Shown piece by piece: positions 1 to 8,601 of a stretch of 64,000 nt of DNA. Position 1 is the first letter of the stretch; each line of letters opens with the position of its first letter. The notes below the pieces were generated by a model. That model was not told where the DNA came from. It did no database searches and saw nothing but the letters and a program-made list of their open reading frames with translations. Source of the DNA: an uncultured Flavihumibacter sp. (lineage in GTDB: Bacteria > Bacteroidota > Bacteroidia > Chitinophagales > Chitinophagaceae); NCBI GenBank assembly GCA_902168225.1, contig CABHOW010000056.1:8001-72000 (forward strand), read 5' to 3'. A program made the position numbers and the translations under genes.

Positions 1-140
1 CAGGCTTGTAGCAAAATGGGTAAGAGAGCACCAACATTGGCAATTCCGGAGAAAGGAAGTGCTGAAAAAAGGCTATTATAGATAGTATATTTATCTGTAA
101 CATTTCTTCTAAAGGCTTGTATAAAAGCAGATCTGGACAT
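1..140 (-). CDS. Probable phosphoenolpyruvate carboxylase, N-terminal fragment cut by the window edge
   Basis: The minus strand is open from an ATG at 138-140 to the window edge, giving 46 codons. An in-frame TAA lies four codons upstream of this ATG, so the start is well defined. The peptide begins MSRSAFIQAFRRNV and contains KYTIYNSLFSALPF followed by a GALLPILLQA stretch. From memory this resembles the N-terminus of Bacteroidota phosphoenolpyruvate carboxylases, which make oxaloacetate from PEP and bicarbonate in the cytoplasm. No catalytic residue is inside the window, so the name is tentative. The gene is divergent from the sigma factor at 220, with 79 bases between them. Confidence 0.5.
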   Translation of the reverse strand, partial: MSRSAFIQAFRRNVTDKYTIYNSLFSALPFSGIANVGALLPILLQA

Positions 141-219
141 ATATTTCGGAATTTACAAAAAAAAGGATTCCTTTAAACCTTTATGGCTTAAATTTATCCA
201 ATAAGCATAAACCTGTTGC

Positions 220-765
220 ATGTATCTATCGGATCAGGAGATTCTAATCGATTTCAGAACGCCTGCCTTAAAGGAAAAAGCATATACACAACTCGTTAAG
301 AAGTACCAGGAGAAAATTTACTGGCATATTCGGCGACTCGTGATTGAGCATGATGACGCTAATGATGTGATGCAGAATGTATTTATTAAGGTATGGGGCG
401 CATTGGAAAATTTTAGAGAGGATAGCCAGTTATATACTTGGTTGTATAGAATTGCTACGAATGAGAGTTTAAGTTTTTTGGAGCAGCAAAAAAGAAAATC
501 AGTCGTTGATTTTGATGAAGTGAGCGAGGGGTTAAGTAATAAGGTTAAAGCGGATGCTTTTTTTGATGAAAAAAAATTAGAGTGGAAATTGCAACTGGCT
601 ATTCAGCAATTGCCTGAAAAACAGCGAGTTGTATTTAATATGAGGTATTTTGATGAAATGAGCTATGCCGAAATGAGCAAGGTATTAGATACTTCGGAAG
701 GTGCATTGAAAGCTAGTTATCATCATGCTGCCAAAAAAATTGAAGATTTTATCAAAGCCTATTAA
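220..765 (+). CDS. RNA polymerase sigma factor, ECF (sigma-70) family
   Basis: A 181-residue protein of normal ECF sigma length. Region 2 is seen around residues 25-95, with the DANDVMQNVFIKVW core at about 46-59 and the LYTWLYRIATNE segment after it. Region 4 is at about 131-175, beginning LPEKQRVVFNMRYF and followed by the helix-turn-helix (MSYAEMSKVLDTSEGALK). It should direct core RNA polymerase to a small regulon. The ATG at 220 is the first in frame and gives a complete region 2. The next gene, 17 bases downstream, encodes a membrane protein that is probably its anti-sigma factor, so the unit is likely autoregulated; its signal is unknown. Confidence 0.92.
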   Translation: MYLSDQEILIDFRTPALKEKAYTQLVKKYQEKIYWHIRRLVIEHDDANDVMQNVFIKVWGALENFREDSQLYTWLYRIATNESLSFLEQQKRKSVVDFDEVSEGLSNKVKADAFFDEKKLEWKLQLAIQQLPEKQRVVFNMRYFDEMSYAEMSKVLDTSEGALKASYHHAAKKIEDFIKAY

Positions 766-782
766 ACCAAAGGTTTTGTTGG

Positions 783-1361
783 ATGTCTATACAAGGTATT
801 ATGGAATTGTTAGCACAAATAAAAGGGAATGAAAAGACGCCAAATCGGGTTCCGGAAGGTTATTTTGATCAATTTTCCGAGAATATGATGGCACGTGTGC
901 GTTGGGAAGAGGAGTTGAAAATAATCGCCCCTTTGCTTCTTGATATACCTCGCAAGCCTGTCTATTTTGCGCCTGAAGGGTATTTTGAGCAGTTTATGGT
1001 TAAGCCTGTACAGGCAACCGCTAAAGTTATTAAAATACCGGGCTGGCGTAAAGTGGTAAGTTATACTGCTGCTGCAGCTATTGCCGGGGTACTGGTTACC
1101 GGAGCTTTTTTATATACCGATAATAAATCTACCGATCGTTTTGATGTGGCTACTTATAATGCCATTAATGTTTCAGCTGAAATCAATAAATTATCGGAAG
1201 ATGCTATCCATCAGTACTTGAATAATAATGTAATTGGCGGTGCGGGGCATGAATTGAATAATGAGCAAATAGAAGCATCTCTAGTGGGTATTGTTGAAAA
1301 TATAAATGATGAAGAATTAGTAAATTACTTAAACGAATCTGGCGAAAAACCAGCTTCCTAA
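783..1361 (+). CDS. Single-pass membrane protein, probable anti-sigma factor
   Basis: A 192-residue protein with a soluble N-terminal half, one clear transmembrane helix at about residues 91-111 (rich in Ala, Val and Gly), and an acidic C-terminal domain. The N-terminal half carries the same short motif twice, PEGYFDQF at 24-31 and PEGYFEQF at 64-71. This PEGYF element is common in small proteins encoded after ECF sigma genes in Chitinophagaceae, and I read it as part of the sigma-binding segment. Position directly after the sigma gene supports an anti-sigma role. No zinc-finger HxxxCxxC motif is visible, so it is not a classical ZAS anti-sigma factor. The function is inferred from context. 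Confidence 0.65.
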   Translation: MSIQGIMELLAQIKGNEKTPNRVPEGYFDQFSENMMARVRWEEELKIIAPLLLDIPRKPVYFAPEGYFEQFMVKPVQATAKVIKIPGWRKVVSYTAAAAIAGVLVTGAFLYTDNKSTDRFDVATYNAINVSAEINKLSEDAIHQYLNNNVIGGAGHELNNEQIEASLVGIVENINDEELVNYLNESGEKPAS

Positions 1362-1370
1362 AGAGTGAAT

Positions 1371-1799
1371 ATGAAAAAGATTATATTATCGATATTTCTA
1401 TGTGGTATGATTGGTGTTACCATTATTGCACAAGAGAGGGATAAGCCTAATACATCTATGATTGAATCGCTCAAGGTTGCCTATATCACAAAACAATTAA
1501 AATTGAGCACTGAAGAGGCACAAAAATTTTGGCCTGTACATAATAGTTATATCGATGAGTTAAAAAGAGCCCGAAAGGAGAATATGAATAATGAATTAGT
1601 TTTTGAAGAGAAGGCTTTAAATATCAGGAAAAAATATAGCGCAGATTTTAAAAAAATCCTGAACAGTGATGAACGTGTTAATAGTGTATTTACAGCCGAT
1701 CGAAATTTTAATAATATGATGCGTAAAGAATTAATTAATAGGAAGATGAATAATGCTAATAGTGATGGAAAGAATAAGAGAACAAAACTCGCTGATTAG
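1371..1799 (+). CDS. Exported small protein, Spy/CpxP-like, third gene of the sigma unit
   Basis: A 142-residue protein with an N-terminal signal peptide (MKKIILSIFLCGMIG, cleavage probably just after IIAQ). The mature part is helical and charged. It contains an ITKQLKLSTEEAQKFWPVHN segment typical of Bacteroidota periplasmic proteins that resemble Spy/CpxP and often lie beside ECF sigma genes. An in-frame GTG at 1365 would add two residues; I prefer the ATG at 1371 because it starts directly at the signal peptide. The gene follows the anti-sigma-like gene by 9 bases, so the three genes are probably co-transcribed. It may act as a periplasmic stress sensor or chaperone, which is inference. 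Confidence 0.65.
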   Translation: MKKIILSIFLCGMIGVTIIAQERDKPNTSMIESLKVAYITKQLKLSTEEAQKFWPVHNSYIDELKRARKENMNNELVFEEKALNIRKKYSADFKKILNSDERVNSVFTADRNFNNMMRKELINRKMNNANSDGKNKRTKLAD

Positions 1800-2543
1800 C
1801 TATTGTTTAAAGCTAGGTGTATTGATATCGTGGTAAAATAAAAAAATCCAATGAGCCTCTTTCCCCTCTGCCCACCATTGTTGCCGTAGTTCCATGCATT
1901 TTTTTCCGTCATAATCGTATTTAGCAATAAACTTACTTTTCATTTGTTGTAATTGAGGTGCATCGTCACCACCAAAGAATAGAATCTCTCCGGCATCTTC
2001 AATTCTAAAAACCTGATGAAATTTACTATGAGCCCCGGTTAGTTCATAATAAATATAGTTATCAATTATACCTGTATCATTTTGCAGCCAAACTACTTTA
2101 CTAAATTCTTCGAGTAGTAAAAAATCTTCAGGAATATAGGAAGCAGATCCTACTCCGGTAGCATATGCAAACTCTCTTTGCTGTACATAATAAGTGGCAT
2201 AAGGAAAAGCGATAAAGCGTTCACCATTCTGATGTTTAATAGTTATACCTCCGGCATGATCTTTATGCAAATGACTGAGCAAAACTTTTGTTATTTGCGA
2301 AGGGTTAATACCTTTTTTTTCTAAGTTATGATATAACTGCATTTCACCATTTGGTAAATTATAGCCTAAACCTGTATCAATTAATAGGATATCTTTTGAA
2401 GTAATTACAATAAAAGGCTGAATTTCCACTAGTAAAGAACCCAACGGTCTGCTATTGAGTTCTTCCTTCTGCGTATCAAAAGGAACGAATACCTTGGTTT
2501 TATCAATTGTAAAACTACCTTCCGATAGTGGAATGATTTGCAT
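1800..2543 (-). CDS. Metallo-beta-lactamase-fold hydrolase
   Basis: A 247-residue protein of the MBL superfamily. The metal-binding signature is seen as HLHKDH at residues 91-96 after a hydrophobic strand (KVLLS), preceded by the usual DTGLG turn at about 56-60. A FFGGDDAPQ segment near residue 190 supplies the later metal-ligand Asp, and HDINTP near the C-terminus supplies a His. There is no signal peptide, so it is cytoplasmic. The substrate cannot be told from sequence; quorum-quenching lactonases and many other hydrolases share this layout. It lies 15 bases downstream of rodA on the same strand, so it may be the last gene of the cell-shape operon, perhaps only by position. Confidence 0.8.
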   Translation of the reverse strand: MQIIPLSEGSFTIDKTKVFVPFDTQKEELNSRPLGSLLVEIQPFIVITSKDILLIDTGLGYNLPNGEMQLYHNLEKKGINPSQITKVLLSHLHKDHAGGITIKHQNGERFIAFPYATYYVQQREFAYATGVGSASYIPEDFLLLEEFSKVVWLQNDTGIIDNYIYYELTGAHSKFHQVFRIEDAGEILFFGGDDAPQLQQMKSKFIAKYDYDGKKCMELRQQWWAEGKEAHWIFLFYHDINTPSFKQ

Positions 2544-2558
2544 AGTAGAAGTGGATGA

Positions 2559-3893
2559 TTATCGTAATACCATTTGCCTATCGGCATCGAGGCGTAAAAG
2601 TATGAAAATTAAAATGGTGAATGATACCATAGAAGATCCACCATAACTTATTAGTGGAAGTGTTACACCGGGTGAAGGAAACAACCCAATTGTCATGCAT
2701 ATGTTAAATGCTATGTGGAATAAAATAATACTAACCACGCTGTACGCATAAACACGACTAAACGTGCTTCGCTGTCGCTCTGCAATTTGGATTACCCTAA
2801 ATAAGAAAACTAGATAGATTAAGAGAAAAACTACACAGCCCACAAAACCAAATGCTTCACCCAAAGAAGTGAATACAAAATCAGTAGATTGTGCTGGCAC
2901 ATACTTACCACGAGTTTGTGTGCCCTTTAAAAATCCCCTCCCTAACAAACCACCCGAACCGATAGCAATTTTACTTTGGCGAACATTATAATCGTCCGGC
3001 TTTTTGGGAGTTTTATCGCTTTTTTTGGCAGATCGTTTATTCTGACTACAATCGTAATCTTTGCCGAATGCACTATATACTCTGGCACTTTGGTAACATT
3101 CTAATACATTATTGAAGATAAATGGTACGGCAAAGCGTTGGATACCTACACATGCGGCCCAAATAAAAATAATTAAAGTAAGCAGCCCTTTGCTTCTCTT
3201 AAATTGTTTACGAAGCAAATAAACAGTAATGATAGCACTAACTGTTAGAATAATAGCGAGTGTGTCTGGTTCAATTAATAAAGTTGAAATAATCAATGCT
3301 ACAAATGAAAAGCCTATAATAAGAATCGTAGGTGGTAACCCTTCTCTAAACATCACAAGAAAAAAACAAAAATAAACCAATGCCATTCCCGCTTCATGCT
3401 GAATAATAGAAATAACGGCGGGTAAAAGGGTAATAATACCTGCAATAATTTGTGATCGCAGCTTAGAGAAATCGGTTTCTTGTCGGGATAAAAATTTAGC
3501 CAGTGCCAGGGCAGTAAATATTTTACAGATTTCTACAGGCTGTAAGTTAAAACCTCCAAATAACGGGATCCAACTTTTCGACCCATTAATATTTTTACCT
3601 AAAATAAAAGTAGAAAGCATCAATAGAATACCAAATGCATAAAATAAGTTGGCAAAAGCTGTAAATAATTTGCTATCAGTTAATAAAATAAAAGTAGCTA
3701 GTACAACACATATACCCGCGTAAAATAGTTGCTTACTATAGCTTGTTTTGCCATTTAAAAAACTTTGTAGCCAATGTCCGTCATTGCGATACTCAACCAT
3801 AAAAATACAAAGTATCCCAATCAAAACTAAAATGGCATAAAGCCAAACCACTGTTGTATCGATGCCTTGTGAAACCCCTTTTTGCTTACTCAT
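2559..3893 (-). CDS. rodA: Rod-shape-determining SEDS glycosyltransferase RodA
   Basis: A 444-residue polytopic membrane protein of the FtsW/RodA/SpoVE family, which polymerises lipid II into glycan strands. Hydrophobic segments repeat along the length. Family motifs include the GSKSWIPL and NLQPVEICK region at about residues 104-124 and the C-terminal LPLISYGGSSM motif. It carries a longer hydrophilic loop (about residues 275-305, rich in Lys, Asp and Pro) before GSGGLLGRG, as is common in Bacteroidota RodA. The start ATG overlaps the end of mrdA by four bases, which suggests translational coupling. RodA and PBP2 form the elongasome polymerase-transpeptidase pair, and the upstream mreBCD genes support RodA rather than FtsW. 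Confidence 0.93.
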   Translation of the reverse strand: MSKQKGVSQGIDTTVVWLYAILVLIGILCIFMVEYRNDGHWLQSFLNGKTSYSKQLFYAGICVVLATFILLTDSKLFTAFANLFYAFGILLMLSTFILGKNINGSKSWIPLFGGFNLQPVEICKIFTALALAKFLSRQETDFSKLRSQIIAGIITLLPAVISIIQHEAGMALVYFCFFLVMFREGLPPTILIIGFSFVALIISTLLIEPDTLAIILTVSAIITVYLLRKQFKRSKGLLTLIIFIWAACVGIQRFAVPFIFNNVLECYQSARVYSAFGKDYDCSQNKRSAKKSDKTPKKPDDYNVRQSKIAIGSGGLLGRGFLKGTQTRGKYVPAQSTDFVFTSLGEAFGFVGCVVFLLIYLVFLFRVIQIAERQRSTFSRVYAYSVVSIILFHIAFNICMTIGLFPSPGVTLPLISYGGSSMVSFTILIFILLRLDADRQMVLR

Positions 3894-5980
3894 GGTTTAC
3901 CTCCTTTGGCCTTTTTACGTTGCTCTTCAGGTAATAATATAGGAGGTTTTGGTTTTAATTTGGGAGTAGTATCATTACTGCTCACGGGTTTGGCATTAAG
4001 CTCTAACTGTGCTTCTGTACTGGCTTTATTATTAGCTTCTGTAGCTGCTTCTAGTTTTGCAGCAGCTTCTTCCTCTGCTAATTTCGCAGCAAGAATAGAA
4101 TCTTTTCTATAATACCATTGCTTAATAGCCGCAGGAATTAAATTTAGCTTAGCAACTCTTTCTATCTCAGGCAACCCAGAACTACTGATTGTATCATTCA
4201 AATACTTCTCCATGATAAAACCGGCAATTGGGCCTGCCGCTACAGAACCATAGCCCCCATTTTCAACTACTACGGCAACAGCAATACGCGGGTTATTTCT
4301 TGGGGCGAATGCTACAAATAGGGAATGGTTTTTACCGTGCGGATTCTGTGCAGTTCCTGTTTTTGCGCAATATTCGATGCCGGGAATATTAATGGCCGAT
4401 GCAGTACCATATACCGTTACATCGTGCATACCATCATGTACTGCTTTATAGGCACTATCAGAAATATGGGTAACCACATGTTTGGAGCGATACTTCTTAA
4501 GCATTTCTTTATCTGCTGGTTCTTCTCTTTCAATACTATCTACAAAATGAGGTGCATAATAATAGCCCTTATTAGCGATGATACACATAAGGTTCGCTAA
4601 TTGCAGAGGTGTTGCTGTCATTCTATCTTGGCCAATACCCAATGTTAGAATATTACAGCTATTCCAACGATTCCTGCCATACGTTTTATTATAACTTGAA
4701 GAGTCGGGTATGCTGGCTTTATCTTCACTGGGTAAATCAACATCCAATCTTCTACCTAAACCAAAAGCATTCATATACTCTTTCCATTTGAGATAGCCTT
4801 TGGTGGCATTTCCATATTGGCGATTATCGATAGCTTTTCTAAATACATCGGAGAAATAAGAGTTGCAAGAATTAGCCAAGGCTAAACGAAGATTAGCGGC
4901 ATGACCAGGATTTTTATGTTCGCATCGTACATATGTACTCCCGCAACCTGCATATCCGCCCCCACAGCCAACGCCATAAGAGGGAGTAATCAAACCCTCA
5001 TCTAAAGCTACTAATGCACCAAGGGGTTTAAAAGTAGAGCCGGGAGGGTACTGCCCTTTAATGGCACGATTATACATGGGCTTTGCTGTGTCCATTACCA
5101 TACGCCCCCAATTTTTTCTGCGTGCATTACCGGTGAGTACATTAGGGTTATAAGTAGGGCTCGATACCATGGCAATGATACCGCCGGTCTGCGGGTTGAT
5201 GGCAACGGCACTGCCAATTTTATTTTGTAATAATTTTTCTGCCAGCTGTTGTACTTCTACATCAATACTGGTAAATAAATTTCTGCCCGCAATAGCGGCG
5301 GTATCAAACATCCCATTTTCATAGGGCCCCTGAATTCTGCTTTTATTATCGCGGATAAAACGTTTGATGCCTCTTTGTCCCATTAATACCTTTTCATACG
5401 TGCGCTCCAAGCCATTCATACCTGCGTAATCACCCATTTCATATCCTTCATCCTTATGCTTCCTTAAAAATGTAGTATCTACTTCTGCTATATATCCTAG
5501 CAGTTGTGCTGCTACATTATAAGGGTAGCTTCTTACAGATCTCTCACTTAAAGCAAACCCCGGAAATTTGTACATATTCTCACTGAGCCTTGCAAACATT
5601 TCGGTTGAAAGAAGTGGTTCAAAGATACTCGGCTTAACACTTGTATTTTTGAAAACAGCTTCCCGCATTCTTTTTTTATATTCAACAGTGTCTATATTCA
5701 GGAGTGCACAAAGCGACAAGGTATCTGTTGTTTTTGCTTCTGAAGGTGTTACTACTAAGTCGTAACTGATTATATTTTCTAATAAAGGCTTTCGAGATCT
5801 GTCGAAAATGATACCTCTATCGGGATAGATGATTTTTCTATAGATCGCATTATTCTCTGCAGCTAATTTATACTTGGAAGAAAATAATTGAAGATTGATC
5901 AGTTGAAGGGTGATAATAAGAAAAACGGCGCTAATTATAATTTGGATTATGCGGCTACGACTTTGATTAAATACGGACAT
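3890..5980 (-). CDS. mrdA: Penicillin-binding protein 2, elongasome transpeptidase
   Basis: A 696-residue class B penicillin-binding protein that cross-links peptidoglycan during cell elongation. It has an N-terminal membrane anchor (residues about 8-30), then a dimerisation domain with the DRGIIFDR signature near 54-61. The transpeptidase domain has all three active-site motifs: STFK at 315-318, SCN at 371-373 and KTGT at 540-543. The C-terminal 45 residues are a low-complexity tail rich in Ala, Glu, Lys and Pro, outside the catalytic fold. Position between mreD and rodA fits PBP2. A 135-base gap to mreD holds a low-complexity repeat, so mrdA-rodA might be partly uncoupled from mreBCD. Confidence 0.95.
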   Translation of the reverse strand: MSVFNQSRSRIIQIIISAVFLIITLQLINLQLFSSKYKLAAENNAIYRKIIYPDRGIIFDRSRKPLLENIISYDLVVTPSEAKTTDTLSLCALLNIDTVEYKKRMREAVFKNTSVKPSIFEPLLSTEMFARLSENMYKFPGFALSERSVRSYPYNVAAQLLGYIAEVDTTFLRKHKDEGYEMGDYAGMNGLERTYEKVLMGQRGIKRFIRDNKSRIQGPYENGMFDTAAIAGRNLFTSIDVEVQQLAEKLLQNKIGSAVAINPQTGGIIAMVSSPTYNPNVLTGNARRKNWGRMVMDTAKPMYNRAIKGQYPPGSTFKPLGALVALDEGLITPSYGVGCGGGYAGCGSTYVRCEHKNPGHAANLRLALANSCNSYFSDVFRKAIDNRQYGNATKGYLKWKEYMNAFGLGRRLDVDLPSEDKASIPDSSSYNKTYGRNRWNSCNILTLGIGQDRMTATPLQLANLMCIIANKGYYYAPHFVDSIEREEPADKEMLKKYRSKHVVTHISDSAYKAVHDGMHDVTVYGTASAINIPGIEYCAKTGTAQNPHGKNHSLFVAFAPRNNPRIAVAVVVENGGYGSVAAGPIAGFIMEKYLNDTISSSGLPEIERVAKLNLIPAAIKQWYYRKDSILAAKLAEEEAAAKLEAATEANNKASTEAQLELNAKPVSSNDTTPKLKPKPPILLPEEQRKKAKGGKP

Positions 5981-6027
5981 AGAAGAGAGGAACGGTTATT
6001 GCTTTACAAAAATAAGTATTGTTTTTT

Positions 6028-6113
6028 AGGTATAAGGTATAAGCTGTAAGCTATGAGGTATAAGGTATGCGATTCTACCTTTCTCCTTATCCCTTCTCCC
6101 TTTAACCTTTATC
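6028..6113. repeat. Low-complexity repeat between mreD and mrdA
   Basis: The first half is purine-rich and built from copies of GGTATAAG; the second half is pyrimidine-rich with CCTTATCCCTTCTCCC and TTTAACC blocks. The halves are partly complementary and could fold as an imperfect hairpin. It ends directly before the stop codon of mreD. Similar pyrimidine blocks are seen in the insert in the AlkB-like gene at 17700-17730. Confidence 0.5.
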
Positions 6114-6115
6114 CT

Positions 6116-6646
6116 CTATTTATTCGTCCTAAACTTAGCTTTCCGTGTAAACAACATTTCCGTAACCAAAATAAGGAGTAGGCTAATTCCGGTAGTGGCA
6201 GTTACTTTTCCTAGGAAATAAGTAAAGCTTCCAAATTGAAGCCACTCCAATAGCACTAAATAAAAATGGTGGATAAAAGTTAGCAGTCCGGCATAGAGGC
6301 TATAAGGTGCCCAACCCATACTGTTAATGCTTGGCTCTGCATAGCTTTGCTCCGTAGTTTCTTGAGGAATGAGTAAGCTTAATAAAAAAGGCTTGATATA
6401 GGCAATGAGTACGCAGGCTGCTGCATGTAAACCCATCGTTCCGGTAAATGCATCAAGTGTTAAACCAAATATAAAAGCAATAAAAATTTGGGTGAATTTA
6501 TTCAGTGTAAATGGTAACCAGATAATGTAAAGAAAATATAAATAGGGTACTACAAATCGATGTAATGGAGGTATTTGATTGAGGATATATACCTGAACGG
6601 CGATGAAAAGTATAAAGCGAATGATATTTTTAATAAGGGTACTCAT
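6116..6646 (-). CDS. mreD: Rod shape-determining protein MreD
   Basis: A 176-residue, very hydrophobic protein with about five transmembrane segments and a basic C-terminal tail (RKAKFRTNK). Direct sequence signatures of MreD are weak across bacteria, but size, topology and the fixed position after mreC (two bases between them) and before mrdA make the call firm. MreD is an inner-membrane component linking MreC and the MreB filament to the PBP2-RodA polymerase. A loop with TGTMGLHAAACV near residue 70 fits the usual MreD GxxGL turn. Confidence 0.85.
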   Translation of the reverse strand: MSTLIKNIIRFILFIAVQVYILNQIPPLHRFVVPYLYFLYIIWLPFTLNKFTQIFIAFIFGLTLDAFTGTMGLHAAACVLIAYIKPFLLSLLIPQETTEQSYAEPSINSMGWAPYSLYAGLLTFIHHFYLVLLEWLQFGSFTYFLGKVTATTGISLLLILVTEMLFTRKAKFRTNK

Positions 6647-6648
6647 GC

Positions 6649-7491
6649 TTATTTGGTAGTATTTTCAAGTTGCATTCTTTCCGCAAAGCGAGTATTCTCA
6701 ATTACGTTTACAAACTGGATAGTAAAGAAGTTAGTAGCTGTTTTAACTTTTAGAGTATAAAAATTACTCGAAGGATCAGGAATGATACCTGCAACTGTAC
6801 CAATTAATAAGTGCGATGGGTAATTGGCGGAATAAGTGCTAGTAACTACTGAATCTCCATTGGTAATTTTAGCACTCTTAGTAACGTTACGGAGAATTAA
6901 GTAGCTCGGATCCACGCCATCCCATTCTATACTACCGGCGCTATTATCTTTTTTGAGCATAGCACTTACTTTACTGTTATGATGCAGTAAGCTCATTACT
7001 TTACTATAATTATCTATTACTTCAACTACTACACCAACAATGCCGTTGGAGCCTATTACCGACATTCCTTTTTTTACACCTTGTAGTGCACCTCTATTAA
7101 GTATGAGATAATTGTTTTGTAAGGTATAGGTATTGCCTGCAACCATCGCAGGTAAGTAGGTATACTTTCTAAATCTACCTAAACTATCAACTACAGTAGT
7201 ATCTGTTCCCTGAATTTTTCGATTATTTGGTAGTTCGAAATTACTTGATAGTTGATTTCTTAATCGCGCATTTTCTTCTGCTAATAATCTATTTGTTTCG
7301 CGAAGATTAAAATAACTTCTTAGGTTACTGTATCGTTCGTTCAAATTACCGGTGAGCTCAGCAGTAAACCCAGCAAAAACAGTTTCATGGGTTTTACTCG
7401 AGGAGCTTAATAATACCAAGCATATTACTTGCAACAGCAAGAAACTGATAAAGTTGAAATATTGCCGTATGAAAAGAAATATGTTTTTCAA
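6649..7491 (-). CDS. mreC: Rod shape-determining protein MreC
   Basis: A 280-residue bitopic protein. A single N-terminal transmembrane helix (about residues 12-30) is followed by a coiled-coil segment (NLRETNRLLAEENARLRNQL, about 61-80) and the beta-rich periplasmic MreC domain with MSVIGSNGIVGVVVE and HHNSKVSAML. It scaffolds the elongasome in the periplasm. The start codon is TTG at 7489-7491; the resulting N-terminus MKNIFLFIRQYF matches the family, and no later Met would keep the membrane helix intact. It lies 13 bases after mreB and two bases before mreD, so it is in the same transcript. Confidence 0.92.
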   Translation of the reverse strand: MKNIFLFIRQYFNFISFLLLQVICLVLLSSSSKTHETVFAGFTAELTGNLNERYSNLRSYFNLRETNRLLAEENARLRNQLSSNFELPNNRKIQGTDTTVVDSLGRFRKYTYLPAMVAGNTYTLQNNYLILNRGALQGVKKGMSVIGSNGIVGVVVEVIDNYSKVMSLLHHNSKVSAMLKKDNSAGSIEWDGVDPSYLILRNVTKSAKITNGDSVVTSTYSANYPSHLLIGTVAGIIPDPSSNFYTLKVKTATNFFTIQFVNVIENTRFAERMQLENTTK

Positions 7492-7504
7492 AACAAACTA
7501 GATA

Positions 7505-8530
7505 CTATCGCATGATGAATGGGAAGCGTTGATAGTTTTTAAGTGCTAAGCCGGTACCCCGAACTACACTCTTCAAAGGATCATCAGCAACATATACGGG
7601 TAACTTAATTTTAGCACTCAATCTTTTATCGAGCCCTCTTAGTAAGGCCCCGCCACCTGTGAGATACAGCCCTCTTCTATAAATATCGGCGGCTAATTCC
7701 GGTGGTGTGGTTTCTAATGCTTTTAAGATAGCTTCTTCAATTTTAAAAATACTTTTATCTAAAGCTTCAGCTATTTCTTGATAGCTTACCATAATTTGTT
7801 TTGGGATACCTGTTACCAAGTCCCTACCATTTACAGGCATATCATCAGGCGGGTTATCCAAATCTTTCATGGCTGCTCCTACATTAATTTTTATTTGTTC
7901 AGCAGTACGCTCACCAATTAATAAACTATGATACCGACGAAGCGCTTCCATAATATCTGCTGTGAATTCATCACCGGCAATACGAATACTTTGATCACAA
8001 ACAATACCTGCGAGGGCAATCACAGTTATACCGGTGGTGCCGCCGCCTATATCGATAATCATATTGCCAACAGGTTCTTCTACATCTATCCCGATACCTA
8101 ATGCAGCTGCCATCGGTTCATGGATCATGTACACTTCTTTGGCACCTGCTTGTTCGGCACTATCACGTACAGCACGTTTTTCAACTTCCGTAATGGATGA
8201 AGGGATACAAATGACCATTCTCCAGCTTGGCGGAAATAAGGGTTTTTTCGGATAAATCATTTTCATCAATTCCCGAATCATTAATTCAGCAGCGTTAAAA
8301 TCGGCAATTACGCCATCTTTAAGCGGACGAATAGTTTTGATGCTTTCGTGTGTTTTTTCGTGCATCATTAATGCCTTCTTACCCACAGCCAAAACCTCTT
8401 TCATATTATTGCGGTTCAGGGCAACAATCGAAGGTTCGTTTACCACTACGTCGTCATTATGAATAATCAGGGTATTTGCCGTACCCAAGTCCATCGCAAT
8501 TTCCTGTGTGAAAAAATTAAATAATCCCAT
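7505..8530 (-). CDS. mreB: Actin-like rod shape protein MreB
   Basis: A 341-residue actin-fold ATPase that forms short membrane-associated filaments guiding peptidoglycan synthesis. Visible motifs are the phosphate-1 loop MDLGTANTLI near the N-terminus, GNMIIDIGGGTTGITVIAL (phosphate 2), and LTGGGALLRGLDKRL (adenosine motif). I chose the ATG at 8528-8530, giving MGLFNFFTQEIAMDLG as in other MreB proteins; a TTG at 8567-8569 would add 13 residues without family support. It is the first gene of the mreBCD-mrdA-rodA run. The next upstream gene, purD, ends 71 bases before it on the same strand. Confidence 0.95.
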   Translation of the reverse strand: MGLFNFFTQEIAMDLGTANTLIIHNDDVVVNEPSIVALNRNNMKEVLAVGKKALMMHEKTHESIKTIRPLKDGVIADFNAAELMIRELMKMIYPKKPLFPPSWRMVICIPSSITEVEKRAVRDSAEQAGAKEVYMIHEPMAAALGIGIDVEEPVGNMIIDIGGGTTGITVIALAGIVCDQSIRIAGDEFTADIMEALRRYHSLLIGERTAEQIKINVGAAMKDLDNPPDDMPVNGRDLVTGIPKQIMVSYQEIAEALDKSIFKIEEAILKALETTPPELAADIYRRGLYLTGGGALLRGLDKRLSAKIKLPVYVADDPLKSVVRGTGLALKNYQRFPFIMR

Positions 8531-8601
8531 GTATACTAATATCTTATAATCGTTAGCAATTGCTTGCAAAGGTGCTTGAAAATACTTGAATTAACAAACA
8601 C

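Noticed and set aside
3882-4112. A plus-strand open frame over the start of rodA and the end of mrdA
   Set aside because: It is antisense to the real genes and has a low-complexity Ala/Ser/Leu composition typical of shadow frames.
4325-4600. A 91-codon plus-strand frame inside mrdA
   Set aside because: It is antisense to the transpeptidase domain with no start signal or family match.
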